In this document: piece after piece, positions 23,230 to 33,069 of the stretch
Layout of the letters: each line of letters starts with the position of its first letter
Position numbering within the stretch: position 1 is the stretch's first letter
DNA from: Bimuria novae-zelandiae CBS 107.79
Taxonomy: Eukaryota; Ascomycota; Dothideomycetes; Pleosporales; Didymosphaeriaceae
DNA: 64,000 nucleotides
NCBI GenBank assembly: GCA_010015655.1
Contig: ML976671.1
Coordinates: 932,533-996,532 of the forward strand
Direction of reading: 5' to 3'
Notes under the pieces: model-generated
Seen by the model: the letters and a program-made list of their open reading frames with translations, nothing else
What the model was told of the DNA's origin: nothing
Database searches by the model: none
Position numbers and translations under genes: made by a program

Positions 23230-23829
23230 GTTAATGCGCTTTTTACGACTCCGAAACTGATAGGCCTGCCAGAATAGGTGTGTTTGCGAGGTGGGGCGTC
23301 CTATAAGGATGTTCGGAGAGGGGGCGAAAGCTCGGTCCGAAGATGCAAATTTCCCCCTCTTGGCTCTTCCGATCCTTCCGACGCCGCACAATCTGACGCC
23401 GCAAACAACGCAACACCTCTAGGTACACCGCACCGAGTTCCTCAACGCGTATGCAGGCGCAAACGCTCACAATCGGAACCTTAAGTTGCTTTTAGCCTAT
23501 ACTGATGTACCTCGTTAACGTCATCGCAACTTCTCCGCACCTGATGTGGGGAAGCCCCAACTACTTGCGCTCTCCACCAACTAGCCTAGCGAAGCAGAAA
23601 CGCCACTTATAGTAGTCGCTACGGGAGAATTGCATCGTTGAAAGAGTGGATTGACCCCAAATCTCGCTGATCATGGCATTTCTGGGCGTAGTATCGGTAG
23701 ATTGTCCACCCGCAGCAGCGCTCTCGGCGAGCAGGAACAGGCTTCGTATAAGATGTAGGCAATATCAACCGCGTGCTTGGATAGTCTTCTACGAGTACTT
23801 CTAGGGTCACGCATCTTTTTCTTACGACC
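23230..23829. promoter_or_regulatory. divergent intergenic region, Zn2Cys6 regulator / GH31
   Basis: 600-bp region between two divergent starts, hence the promoters of both. CGG/CCG triplets, the half-sites of zinc-cluster proteins, are present, but at a density expected by chance. The region contains no supported gene. Confidence 0.45.
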
Positions 23830-26163
23830 ATGGTGAGGCTATCGTGGTTGAGCCTGAGCGCACTACTCCCTTTCGTGTTTTGCGAATACAAAATAGCCCT
23901 CACGCCGTCCTCCGGTCTACTCATCACCGAAGGCAACAAAACCATAGTCAACAATACAGCAATACTGGCTGGCGCACACAATACCACAGTTAGCGCACTG
24001 CGAAACACCGCTCAGGGGCTCACATATGCCTTCCTGACTCCCACAGTGGCCAAAATCACCCTGAATACATCCAATGTGTTCCATGGAGCGCGCTTCTCCG
24101 CGTCAGAAACAACTCGCTTCTATGGAGTCTGGGAGTACCCCTTTAATAACCGGATCGACAACGCGAATATCTCCTTCGACCTCAAGGGTGTTGGAAACAA
24201 CGTCGGGATCAATTGGTGCAACGCACGTGCGCCGTTCTTCCTGACTTCTACTGGCTATGGCGTGTACGCAGATACGTTGAAGATGGGTTCATACGACTTT
24301 ACGCACCCAGGCGATGCGCAGTTTATCTTCAATAGCAGCAGTCTAGTCTACTACATCATTTTACCAAAGGATGAAGGCGGTTTGAAGAGCATCATAGAGC
24401 AGTACACGGAGCTCAGTGCGAGAAGCGAAATCCCCCCCACTTCCGGACTAGGTCCTACGTTCTGGTCAGACGATTTCACTATGGACTTCCACGGTAGCGT
24501 TTCAAACGCACAGGAGAACATCCGGGATGTCGTGAACCATTTATACGACAACCGCATCCGAGCGACTTCAATCTTTGCAGACAGACCGTACGGTAGCGGG
24601 AACCGCTCGTGGGGAAATTTCGATTTCGATGTAAGTAACACTGTGATACAAAGTAGACATGTTTCAAAGTCCGCCATTGTTATGTCTATCTTGGTGTAAC
24701 ACGAAGCACCAAGACAGCGAGAGTTCGTCATTGTATTAACTATCTTGGGGTAACACAAAAGACCAACACATCGAGTTAGATCTGATTTAGCTGACTTTGT
24801 ACCTCTACCTTAGCCTATCCAGTACCCGGATCCAGTAGCCTTCATTCAGAATCTTACCGACGTTTCCGGTATCGACTTTCAAGTGTGGATTGCAAACCGG
24901 GCGCAAGCGGGAACTAAGATATATAATGCCTCCAAAACTGACAACTGGTTATTCCCAGATGACCATCCGTTGGGCGGCCTAGGAGAAGCGTTGAACCTGT
25001 CGATCCCATCTGCCTATAACTATTTCGATGAGTCGTTGAAATACTTTGCTTCCGTAGGCGTTAAAGGCTACAAGATCGATCGAGGAGAAGAAGGCGAAAT
25101 GCCGGACTACGTGCAAAATGAACAGATGGCCTTGTTCCTTGATCTCGCCTACGACTCGATGGTAGGAACGTGGGGTAAGAGCCTATTCTACAACTTTGCA
25201 CGTTCCGCTGTGGACCGCAGCAGAGCGAAGACGCACGTGTGGAACGGTGATAGTCACGCCAATTTTACCGGTCTCGCATACAGTGTTTCCTCTGGCATTC
25301 GTTCCGGTTTGATCAGCTTCGGTATCTGGGGCTCCGATACCGGAGGGTACACGCGAGAGGGTGTCTCAACGCCCTCACCAGAAGTATGGGCAAGGTGGAT
25401 GTGGTTCAGTGCCTTTTCTCCCGTCTACGAGCTCATGTTGGGCACGAACCATACCCCGTGGTATCCGCCTTACGATAACACAAGCACGCTCGCCGTCATG
25501 AAGCAGACCGCCAACCTGCACGCCGACCTTCTACCCTACATTCGATCCTATACCAACGATGTCTCTAAGACGGGGCGACCGATCATACGTGCATTGTTTT
25601 TGGAAGCTGAGAAGGACGAGAAGACCTGGGACATCAACGACTCATACTTCTTCGGTAGCGAGCTCTTGGTCGCACCTGTCGTTAGCGCCGGTGGTTCTCG
25701 GAGTGTCTACTTCCCGGTCGGTCCCTCCAAGTCTTACCTCGAGTACTTCAATAAGAGGCAAATTTACCCAGCAGGAACCACGGTCAACATAACTTCACCT
25801 CTCACATCCATACCTGTCTTTGTCAAGCAAGGTGCGATCATCCCACGTGGCGACATCTACCAAGGGAACGCAAAGTGGATCGAAGGCTGGACGCCGGATC
25901 TACGACTGGAATTATATCCGAGCTTTGATGTACCTGAGAGTCGGTTTACGTACTATGGTGGGGGTGCAGAAAACGAAATTATTCTGCGAACAAACAAGGC
26001 GGATAGGAGCGCAACAGTTGACACGGGCAGCCTTGAGCTCAATGGATGGGGTGTCAAGCTCATCTGGTACCTAAAAGGAGCAGAGGATGGTAAAGTAATG
26101 GCTACGAAGAAGCGAAGTCAAGGCGGGCTAGTGACGGTTACTAACATAGAGACACTCTTCTAA
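23830..26163 (+). CDS. secreted GH31 glycosidase (alpha-glucosidase/xylosidase type)
   Basis: Secreted family GH31 glycoside hydrolase, 716 residues, expected to release alpha-linked glucose or xylose from plant or storage glycans. Exons: 23830-24630 and 24814-26163, phase 0. The signal peptide is MVRLSWLSLSALLPFVFC. The N-terminal beta domain contains YGVWEYPFNNRI and NARAPFFLTSTGYGVYADT. The catalytic nucleophile is Asp356 in YKIDRGEEG and the acid/base is Asp413 in WNGDSHANF; the WGSDTGGY motif is intact. There are many N-glycosylation sequons. Alpha-xylosidase versus alpha-glucosidase cannot be decided by eye. The 183-nt intron is unusually long and carries an internal duplication. The gene is divergent from the zinc-cluster regulator. 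Confidence 0.93.
24672..24776 (+). repeat. imperfect tandem duplication inside GH31 intron
   Basis: Two similar blocks of about 51 bp (24672-24722 and 24726-24776) share CTATCTTGG, GTAACAC and ACCAA in the same spacing, with roughly a fifth of positions differing. They explain why this intron is about three times the usual length. Confidence 0.7.
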
Positions 26164-26226
26164 AGGTAACGTATAACAAATATATTACAGCAAGAACTCT
26201 CTAAAACCTGTCGCCTGCCATCTTGC

Positions 26227-27342
26227 TCATCTGCGTACCCACTTCAACTTCAAATCTGTCGGCCTGTTCATCTGTAAGGTTAGTCTGGGCTGGGAATCAT
26301 TGACGACAGCTGCCATCCTCGCAAGACCCTCCTCCAAGCTCTCCCCTGCCTCCAAAGCCGGCTCAGCTCGATACTCCGAGAACATGGTGTAAAATACGCT
26401 GAGGAATTCCGTTTGGGCCATCTTCATGCCAGGGCACACTCGCGGTCCACTTGACCACGGTAGGAAGGACTCTTTGCTACCGGCAGCTTCAAGTTTTGGT
26501 ACGTGCGCAATGCTATTGGACCTAGCGGGCGCGGACTCTGTGGCACTCCATCGTGAAGGCCTGAACTCGAAAGAGTCGTCTCCCCAAACGTCCCGACGAG
26601 CGGCAACGCCATCTAGGCTGAGTGTACAACGCGTATTGGCGGGGATACGGTAGGTCTTGTCCTTAACGTTGACGAATTGTTCACTGATACTTTCGCGAAC
26701 GATGTAGGCTACCGGGGTGAACATGCGGCTTCTGAAGTTAGTACGAATAAGTTTGGGGCTCTGGACCACTTACAGAGTCTCGAACTAATACGTCTTCATC
26801 AGTATACCGCCTTTGGTGAAAGAGTAAATATGAAGACTCACCATCAGTGCTAGACATCGCTCCAGCTTGGGTAAAACTTCCCGATAGTTCTTCGGATTCG
26901 ATACCTTTTCACGCACCTGGTCGATCTCTTCTATAATCCAATCCTGCCACGAGAGATGAGAGGCAAGCATGGCAACAGCGTAAGCCATGGTATTGGCTGT
27001 TGTGTCATAGTCCGCCAAGGTAAACGTGTACAAATTTCCCGTGATCTCGTCCTCGGTGAACGCAGGCTTGTTCAGTCGACCTTCTTTCTCGTACGCATCC
27101 GTTTCACTGTCGTTGACCGAAGCGAGTGACGACAGAAAATTGTTGCGAGTGGTGCTCGAGGATTTCAAGGCGTCGCGCTCTTTCTTCAGCAATGCTGAGC
27201 TGTGCTCATAGAATAGATAGTACGCTTCGCCAATCTGCTGCAGTGCCGTGGGCATCCAAGACTGTCTCAACAGCCAGGGAGGTGTTATTACGAGCAGAAC
27301 CAAGCCGTCAACCAGGTGGAGTAATGCTTCCATGAACTCCAT
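26227..27342 (-). pseudogene. cytochrome P450, 5'-truncated
   Basis: C-terminal half of a fungal microsomal cytochrome P450. Pieces on the minus strand: 27342-26842, a micro-exon of only 11 nt at 26784-26774, and 26728-26227. The phases fit and splicing restores the K-helix ETLR motif. The heme loop WSSGPRVCPGM holds the Cys ligand; the I-helix reads FTLADYDTTA (usual AGxxTT). The PERF-like region is FEFRPSRW. The membrane anchor and the whole N-terminal half (roughly 200 residues) are missing: upstream of 27342 the sequence turns abruptly into an AT-rich block with no P450 coding potential. I infer that a transposon-derived insertion or rearrangement removed the 5' end. Without it the gene should be non-functional. 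Confidence 0.82.
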
Positions 27343-28010
27343 CTTTTCTCCCTCCTGCGCCTTATAATTTTATCTACCTATTGCTAAAGCTTTACCTAGA
27401 AGTACGTACGTATCTTTATTCTAGTATTAAATTTAGTCTTAACTTCCTCTTTATATAAGAACGCGCGCTAGTAGTAAGTAATATATAGCTTAACTTTATA
27501 TAGTTTTAGTAATTTATTAAATACCCCCTATTACGCGTTTTACTAATTTTATTAATATTAATTATATTAGCGTCTTAACTTTGCCTAAAATTAAGTTATT
27601 ATTTAATGTCTTTTTTATTAGGTAGTTGCTTACGCTTGCTATTACTTTTATTATTAATAACTTTATTAAATATTTCCTTATTAGGTAATTACTTATTTTC
27701 TAGTAATATAGGCTCTTAGGCTAACTAAGGCTCCTTATCCTTAGAGTAATACTCGTTAACGTATATATTAACGCCGTTGTTGGCCTCTATAGGTCCCTGC
27801 TCCTCTGTGGGTCCCTGCTCCTCTATGGGCTCGTTCGTGCCTGTAAATCGTAGGACGCGTAGAGGTGCCCTCTATAGGTTAGTTTTGCGCGTCCTTAGAG
27901 GGTTGTGGCTAGCGTTAAACACCTTTAGAATATTCCTTTAAGTACTTAGTATATTACACCTCCTAGTAAATTTATTTCCTCTATTATATTGTCTCTTATA
28001 CAAAATTGGG
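27343..28010. mobile_element. AT-rich, RIP-like transposon relic
   Basis: Very AT-rich block with frequent TA steps and dense stops in all frames, like the transposon interior further right. It begins abruptly at the truncated P450. A GC-richer island around 27770-27900 contains a repeated word (gtccctgctcctct, twice). No terminal repeats, LTRs or recognisable domains are visible, so the class is unknown. Confidence 0.5.
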
Positions 28011-28321
28011 TGTACAGCGATGAAAGCGGGGAAGCGATTACCTAAAAAGCGTGCAGCCACTCAGAAACTCGCCCCAAGTGGGTCGGGACGGTGTTTTGCA
28101 CAGCGTAATAGCCAGCTCGGCTGAAAGTGCGTCGATCAACGAGCTCGCATCTCAAGTGAATGGGTTCCCGAGCGGCAACGGCAAGCTATAACGGCGAGTT
28201 AGAACTTTCCATGCAATATCGTTGGTAAAGCAATAAATTGGCGTTAGCAATAAACAAATGTGTTTGTTCTGTTGAGAGGCAGGAGCTCCACTCGGTGGGG
28301 CGTTACCGAACTCTCTCCCCA
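28011..28321. other. intergenic, no feature seen
   Basis: Normal base composition resumes here after the AT-rich block. No gene, RNA or repeat recognised. Confidence 0.35.
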
Positions 28322-29061
28322 TCAGCGCCACGTCCGCCACACCTTCCCCGGGTGACGGTAAATATGCAGCGAGATCGCCACGTTGACCCCGTTGTTTCTA
28401 CTCTTCAGGTTAACAAATAACACATCGATCCGCTGTTTCAGAATTTCCATCGAGTGCTTTGGCCCCCACACCAACCAGTCGTCTGGACCATGGTTCGGGA
28501 TGATGTCAAAGTGTGCCTGCTTCAGCGCCGGATACACCATCAACAAGCTTCTAGTTTCGGAAAAACTCAACGCCCAAAACCCGTGATCATTACAGTAATG
28601 GTAGCGCCAAAACTCGGGCTCGTGCTCTAGAACATGGCTGATGTGGATCGAGGTAACAGCGGCGAGAATGCTGTTAGTGCGGAAGCGAGCCAGGATTCTG
28701 AATGCGGAGTTTAGTTCCAAAATGCTGAACGCTGAGAATGTGTTGAGCTGGAAAGGAAGGTGCACGGCTTCGTGGTATATTTGACGGCAAACTTGCAGCA
28801 AGGAAAAGGCTTGCGGTAGCTTCGGTCGTGCATGGACTTCGTAGGTTTCGTCGTTCGTTTCCAGCGTGAAGTTTCGACCGCCGAGCACGTAGGCATAAAC
28901 TTTGTGTGTTATTGCGCGAGGCAGCCGTAGAAGCGGAGAAGCTTTCGCGTTTTGATGAGTGCTTTGTTATGTCAGTACGGTAAGGAGTTTATGCCATTGT
29001 CTACTCACATGGGGCCCAGCTTCACACACCCTGATATTTTAGCGACGAGAGGACCGGGCAT
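28322..29061 (-). CDS. LPxEL-type F-box-like family protein
   Basis: Fungal protein of 230 residues, function unknown. Exons: 29061-29009 and 28961-28322, separated by a 47-nt intron (GTGAGT ... CTGAC ... AAAG); the spliced frame gives a clean ATG start. The N-terminal motif SPLLRLPRAITHKVYAYVLGG followed by LLQVCRQIYHEAVHLPF is the hallmark of a large ascomycete family, often described as F-box-like, with an LPxELRNxIY helix and a CRxIYxE motif. The same family forms the cluster at 49.7-57.3 kb. The gene appears intact, although it lies between an AT-rich relic and a gene-poor stretch. Confidence 0.75.
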
Positions 29062-30271
29062 CCTCACGTGTGAAGTAGAAAATTTACGATCGCACTCGCT
29101 TCGAGACTTCACTGTGACTAAGAGCCTGCGTAGCTATACGTTGGTAGACGTATTTGAAGTGAAGAGCTCCTTGTTAGAGTGGAAGTTTGTCACCGTCGAC
29201 TTTATTTACAGGGGTCGGATCAGGAACATGAGCTCCATGGCTCGTGGTGACGCCTTTTGCTGCCCAGGAATTCAACCCATTGTTTCCAGCGCTCTAAACC
29301 CTGTAATCAATACACATACTGCTTCCCCGGCAATGTGCACATAGTGGATTGCTTCACGACGTCTTTATACCTAGGAGTTAATGATCCGATCGCGCGCCTA
29401 CTTCAGTGATAACGCGCCCCTCCCTCAGCAGTGGAGCTTCTCAACGACGTCAAATCAACCTGCATGCTCTGCAAATCAACTTTCAGCATGCTTTCGTGGT
29501 TACCTAGCCAGCGGGCGCCACTCAGGTTTAACAACAGAAAGTTCAACGAGAGCTACTCAAAAATGGTTCTTATTAACATTTTGACGTGAAGTCTCGCCAG
29601 CATTTTGTAGACTCGGTGCTCTTGATCTGTCCGCCTGTAGAACGTGCTGCTCTTCAACCCTCCGTCGTTCGTTTCTCTGACATATGTTTTGCCAAATTCA
29701 TTCATACGGGTGGAAAGAATGACGTTCACATACAATATCATGAATTGCCACTTTTGATATCTTCAAAGCTATGAAAGTTGATTGTTCGATAAACTCCCCG
29801 AGTATCAGACCTCTGGAGACTTGGGCTCCGCACCCTAGCCTGAAGAGAAAAACAGCATCGAATTAATCCTGTCGGGTTGACAAGGCGAATGTTCCGTAGA
29901 TCGACATACCTGCCTTCTTTGGAAGCGCTGTCTTAGGTGCGACGCGGCGTATTGTGTTACGTCCCGTCTGTGCTAAGCCAACGGTCCGAATTCGTCCCAG
30001 CCATAATTTCAACGCAAGGCTGCATCGAGCAGGTACCATCATAATGGTGACAGAACGTACCAATCGAAAGGCACTATTCGCCCTTCGTATATTCCCCTTA
30101 CGAGAAAGGTATGATCGCTTTTCCTGCTAACCCGCCTCGCACCACAACGGCTTTCCTCATCCCCCACAAACCCCATATAAGTACTCCTACCCATACGCAA
30201 CCATTGCACCACAACTTCAGCACACCGCAGTCCTCACAAGAGCTCTAAGCTTGACCGCACGGCCTATCGCA
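29062..30271. other. intergenic, no supported gene
   Basis: 1.2 kb with only short frames lacking motifs. The last 100 bases before 30272 are C/A-rich and look like a fungal promoter/leader for the GH25-like gene. Confidence 0.4.
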
Positions 30272-30952
30272 ATGAAGTTCCTCACACACCTCCCCTTCCT
30301 CTCCACCCTCACCGCTCGCGCCCCACGCCTCACCCCGCGCACCGTCCAAGGCCTCGACATATCGCACTACCAAAACAATCCCAACCTCGCCGAAGCCCAC
30401 ACAGTCGGCCTCGCCGTGTACATAAAAGCGACCGAAGGGCCTACGTACATCGATCCAAAGTTCTCCTCACACTACCAAGACGCCACCAATGCTAGCTTCC
30501 TCCGCGGCGGGTACCACGTCGCGCGCCTCGACCTCTCCCCTGGACCCACGCAGGCACAGTTCTTCTTGGCCAACGGCGGCGGGTGGGCGGCGGACGGGAA
30601 GACGCTTCCGGGACTGCTGTCGGTGGGGATCGATGGTGGGTGTGGGGACATGAGTGTGGACGAGACGAGGGCGTGGATTCGGGGGTTTGTGGAGGAGTAC
30701 GAGGGGGCAACGACGAGGAGCCCCGTGATTGGGACGCGGAATGAGTGGTGGGTTGAGTGTACGGGGAACACGCGCGAGTTTAGCGAGAAGAGCGCGCTGA
30801 TGTTAGCGAATGCAGGGGAGAGCGTGGGCATGATTCCGGGCCGGTGGCAGTTTGCGACGATTTGGCAGTATAAGGAGGGAGGGGCTTGGGGTGGGAATAG
30901 CAATATTTTTAGTGGGGATGCGGAGGCGTTGAGGAAGTTGATTGATGGGTGA
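30272..30952 (+). CDS. secreted GH25-like (Chalaropsis-type lysozyme fold) protein
   Basis: Intronless gene, 226 residues. The hydrophobic start MKFLTHLPFLSTLTARA is a likely signal peptide, so the protein should be secreted. The GH25 fold is recognisable from VQGLDISHYQ, YIKATEGPTYIDPKF, GGYHVARL, WWVECTGN and FATIWQYKEGG. GH25 muramidases use an Asp-x-Glu pair in a conserved LPGxLDLE-type segment; here the equivalent segment reads LPGLLSVGIDGGC, so both acids seem to be replaced (Ser-Val-Gly). The first Asp (GLDISH) is kept. The later SPLWxARY-like segment is also altered (SALMLANAG). It may be a wall-binding pseudoenzyme; residue equivalence is from my recollection of the family. Confidence 0.82.
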   Translation: MKFLTHLPFLSTLTARAPRLTPRTVQGLDISHYQNNPNLAEAHTVGLAVYIKATEGPTYIDPKFSSHYQDATNASFLRGGYHVARLDLSPGPTQAQFFLANGGGWAADGKTLPGLLSVGIDGGCGDMSVDETRAWIRGFVEEYEGATTRSPVIGTRNEWWVECTGNTREFSEKSALMLANAGESVGMIPGRWQFATIWQYKEGGAWGGNSNIFSGDAEALRKLIDG

Positions 30953-31079
30953 ATGTGTGATGGAGGGCTTTGCAGGATATGGGAAGGAGGGTGGAGTATG
31001 GCGTTCGTCTGAATTTGCGGAGGATAGGGTTTGTTACCTGGATAGTTGTTGCGATGCATCTCACTGGTTGCGAGTGCCA

Positions 31080-32711
31080 CTACACGCGCCCCCTCTCCTC
31101 GTCCTTGCTCTTTCTCCCATCCCAACTCCCCTCGCTGTCACTGTCCGTATCGGCCAGCAACTCGTCCCAAGCCCCTTCATCCACGCTGTCTCTCCCATCG
31201 TCCTTATCTTCTCTCTTCCCATCCACCTTTACATTAACGAACAAGACCCACAGCCCTACATCATAGGTAACCCTACAGATCCCCGTCGCCACAAACGCCG
31301 CGAAGAACTTGTTGTTACCCGCCAACACACCCGTGATGCTCGGCCCGACACTCATCGCAAACGTGCGCACCATAGCAGTAATCCCCATGACCCCCGTGCG
31401 CTCCTCTGGTCTTACGACCGCAGCGATGAATGCCGTCCGAGGCGCTTGATCCATGCTATTCAACGCGGCGCGGAACAGCAGTAACGCGACTGTCCAGCCT
31501 ACACTGCTAGGGAGGGGGATAAACGCCGAGGCGATCGATGAAGGCAGGTGCGTAAACACCATCGTGTTGATAAGCCCGATCTGTCTCGATAAAGGACCTG
31601 CAAAGATCGAAGATACCGCGCAGAGGAACTGCGAGGCGGATGTGATGTCGCCGAGGGTGGATTTGGAGAGGTGGAATTTCTGGTCGACGTAGTAGTTCAT
31701 GAGGGAGTAGGGTGTCATGCCATCCGCGAGACTATCGATAGCTAGTAAAACCCAGAGTTTGTACATGATGCTTCTGGTCGGCTTGGAGATTTGGGAGAAG
31801 TAGGATTGCTTTGAATTCGGGGAGAAGTAGGATTGCTTTGAATTCGGGGAGAAGTAGGATTGCTTTGAATTCGGGGAGAAGTAGGATTGCTTTGAATTCG
31901 GGGAGACGCGGATGTTGGGACGTTGCGATTCGGACGAGTGATTGTGGCCATCTGTGGTGGGCGTCATGGCCACTAGCAGAACGTCTTCTTCCTCTTCGTC
32001 TTGGGTTGAGCGAGAGAGGGTGCGGCCGCGGTCGTGCATCTCCCTGCTCTTTTCGCCTGCAACCTCGCACCGCTTGCTCAGGCCGAGGCAGAGGATGCAT
32101 CCAATGACACCGAAAGCAGCGTACATCCAGAAGAGGATATGATACGCTTTCTTCACATCTCCGCTACTCTTCTCTACCCACGACACTACTCTCCCTGCAA
32201 CTTCCGTCCCGATCGCGCCTGCCATCGTCGTAGCAGTAACATACCACGCCAGCACATCACTCCTCGTCCGCTCATCCGTCAATCCGCTCAAGACACTCTC
32301 CTCTACAGCGCGAAATGGCCCTGCGTCACCACCCGTCACGCTAATCACACCCACCACCGCCGCGCCTAGCAAGATCCAGAAATTCTCCGACATGGCGAAA
32401 GCGACGCCGGATAGCACCATCATCGAAGAACCACCGAGGAGAATACGACGGCGGCCGACTTTATCCGCGATGAGTGTGAAGAGGAGCGATAGCACGACGT
32501 CGCCGAGTAGTGTAAGCGTCATGAAAGCGCCGATGCGAGAATCTGGAAAACCAAGCGAGGCGAAGAAGAGCGCGAGAATGAGGGCGGGGATGCCGGCGGA
32601 GAACATGCGGAGACATCTCAGCGAGATGATAATGTACGCATCTCTTCCTGTTGCATGGAGAGAGTGGACGCCGAGGAAGCGGGCGAAGCGGGCGGGGAGT
32701 GGGGGTGCCAT
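31080..32711 (-). CDS. major facilitator superfamily transporter
   Basis: Single-exon MFS transporter, 543 residues, about 12 membrane helices in two bundles. Motif A is clear near residue 75 (ADKVGRRRILLGG). Helices include IPALILALFFASLGF and LLGAAVVGVISVTGG. The central cytoplasmic loop (about residues 225-315) is hydrophilic and contains four copies of the nonapeptide SPNSKQSYF. The C-terminal tail is acidic. The substrate is unknown; the sequence style fits fungal putative efflux or phosphate/sugar-like MFS proteins. Start: the ATG at 32711 (MAPPLPARF); codons upstream are open but lack ATG. It converges on the GH25-like gene, with 127 bp between stops. Confidence 0.88.
   Translation of the reverse strand: MAPPLPARFARFLGVHSLHATGRDAYIIISLRCLRMFSAGIPALILALFFASLGFPDSRIGAFMTLTLLGDVVLSLLFTLIADKVGRRRILLGGSSMMVLSGVAFAMSENFWILLGAAVVGVISVTGGDAGPFRAVEESVLSGLTDERTRSDVLAWYVTATTMAGAIGTEVAGRVVSWVEKSSGDVKKAYHILFWMYAAFGVIGCILCLGLSKRCEVAGEKSREMHDRGRTLSRSTQDEEEEDVLLVAMTPTTDGHNHSSESQRPNIRVSPNSKQSYFSPNSKQSYFSPNSKQSYFSPNSKQSYFSQISKPTRSIMYKLWVLLAIDSLADGMTPYSLMNYYVDQKFHLSKSTLGDITSASQFLCAVSSIFAGPLSRQIGLINTMVFTHLPSSIASAFIPLPSSVGWTVALLLFRAALNSMDQAPRTAFIAAVVRPEERTGVMGITAMVRTFAMSVGPSITGVLAGNNKFFAAFVATGICRVTYDVGLWVLFVNVKVDGKREDKDDGRDSVDEGAWDELLADTDSDSEGSWDGRKSKDEERGRV
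31795..31902 (-). repeat. 27-bp coding tandem repeat, four copies
   Basis: Four perfect head-to-tail copies of a 27-bp unit, in frame, encode SPNSKQSYF four times in the central loop of the MFS transporter. A diverged half copy flanks the array. In-frame minisatellites like this are prone to copy-number variation between strains. Confidence 0.95.
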
Positions 32712-32870
32712 GGTCGTTCGGATGTAGATAGATACCCTTCCTAAGGGCACAGAGAATCTATCTCATGCGCAAAAGTTGTAGAGAGAAAGAAGAGGAAAGG
32801 GAGGAGACCGTAGAATCGCCATGCGGAAGGGCGGCCGTGGACGCGCGAAGCTTCGACTACTGCATCTGTC

Positions 32871-32922
32871 ATGCTCGAAAATCGGGGAAAATCTTGGCAA
32901 AACCTTAATTATTTTCGCGCGC
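32871..32922 (+). repeat. left terminal inverted repeat
   Basis: Starts ATGCTCGAAAATCGGGG and is identical over 52 bp to the reverse complement of 42828-42879. Several CA dinucleotides, the preferred RIP target, are unmutated. Confidence 0.95.
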
Positions 32923-33069
32923 TAGCTAATTTGTATACAGAATCTGAACGCCCGCGGTACGCGCCTTGTTACCTTTATTAGCTTTGCTATATTAGTTAAA
33001 GTTTTAAAGACGTCTATACTAACCTTTTCTTAGTGTTGCAGTCGCGTGAGACCTCTACATACGCCCTGC

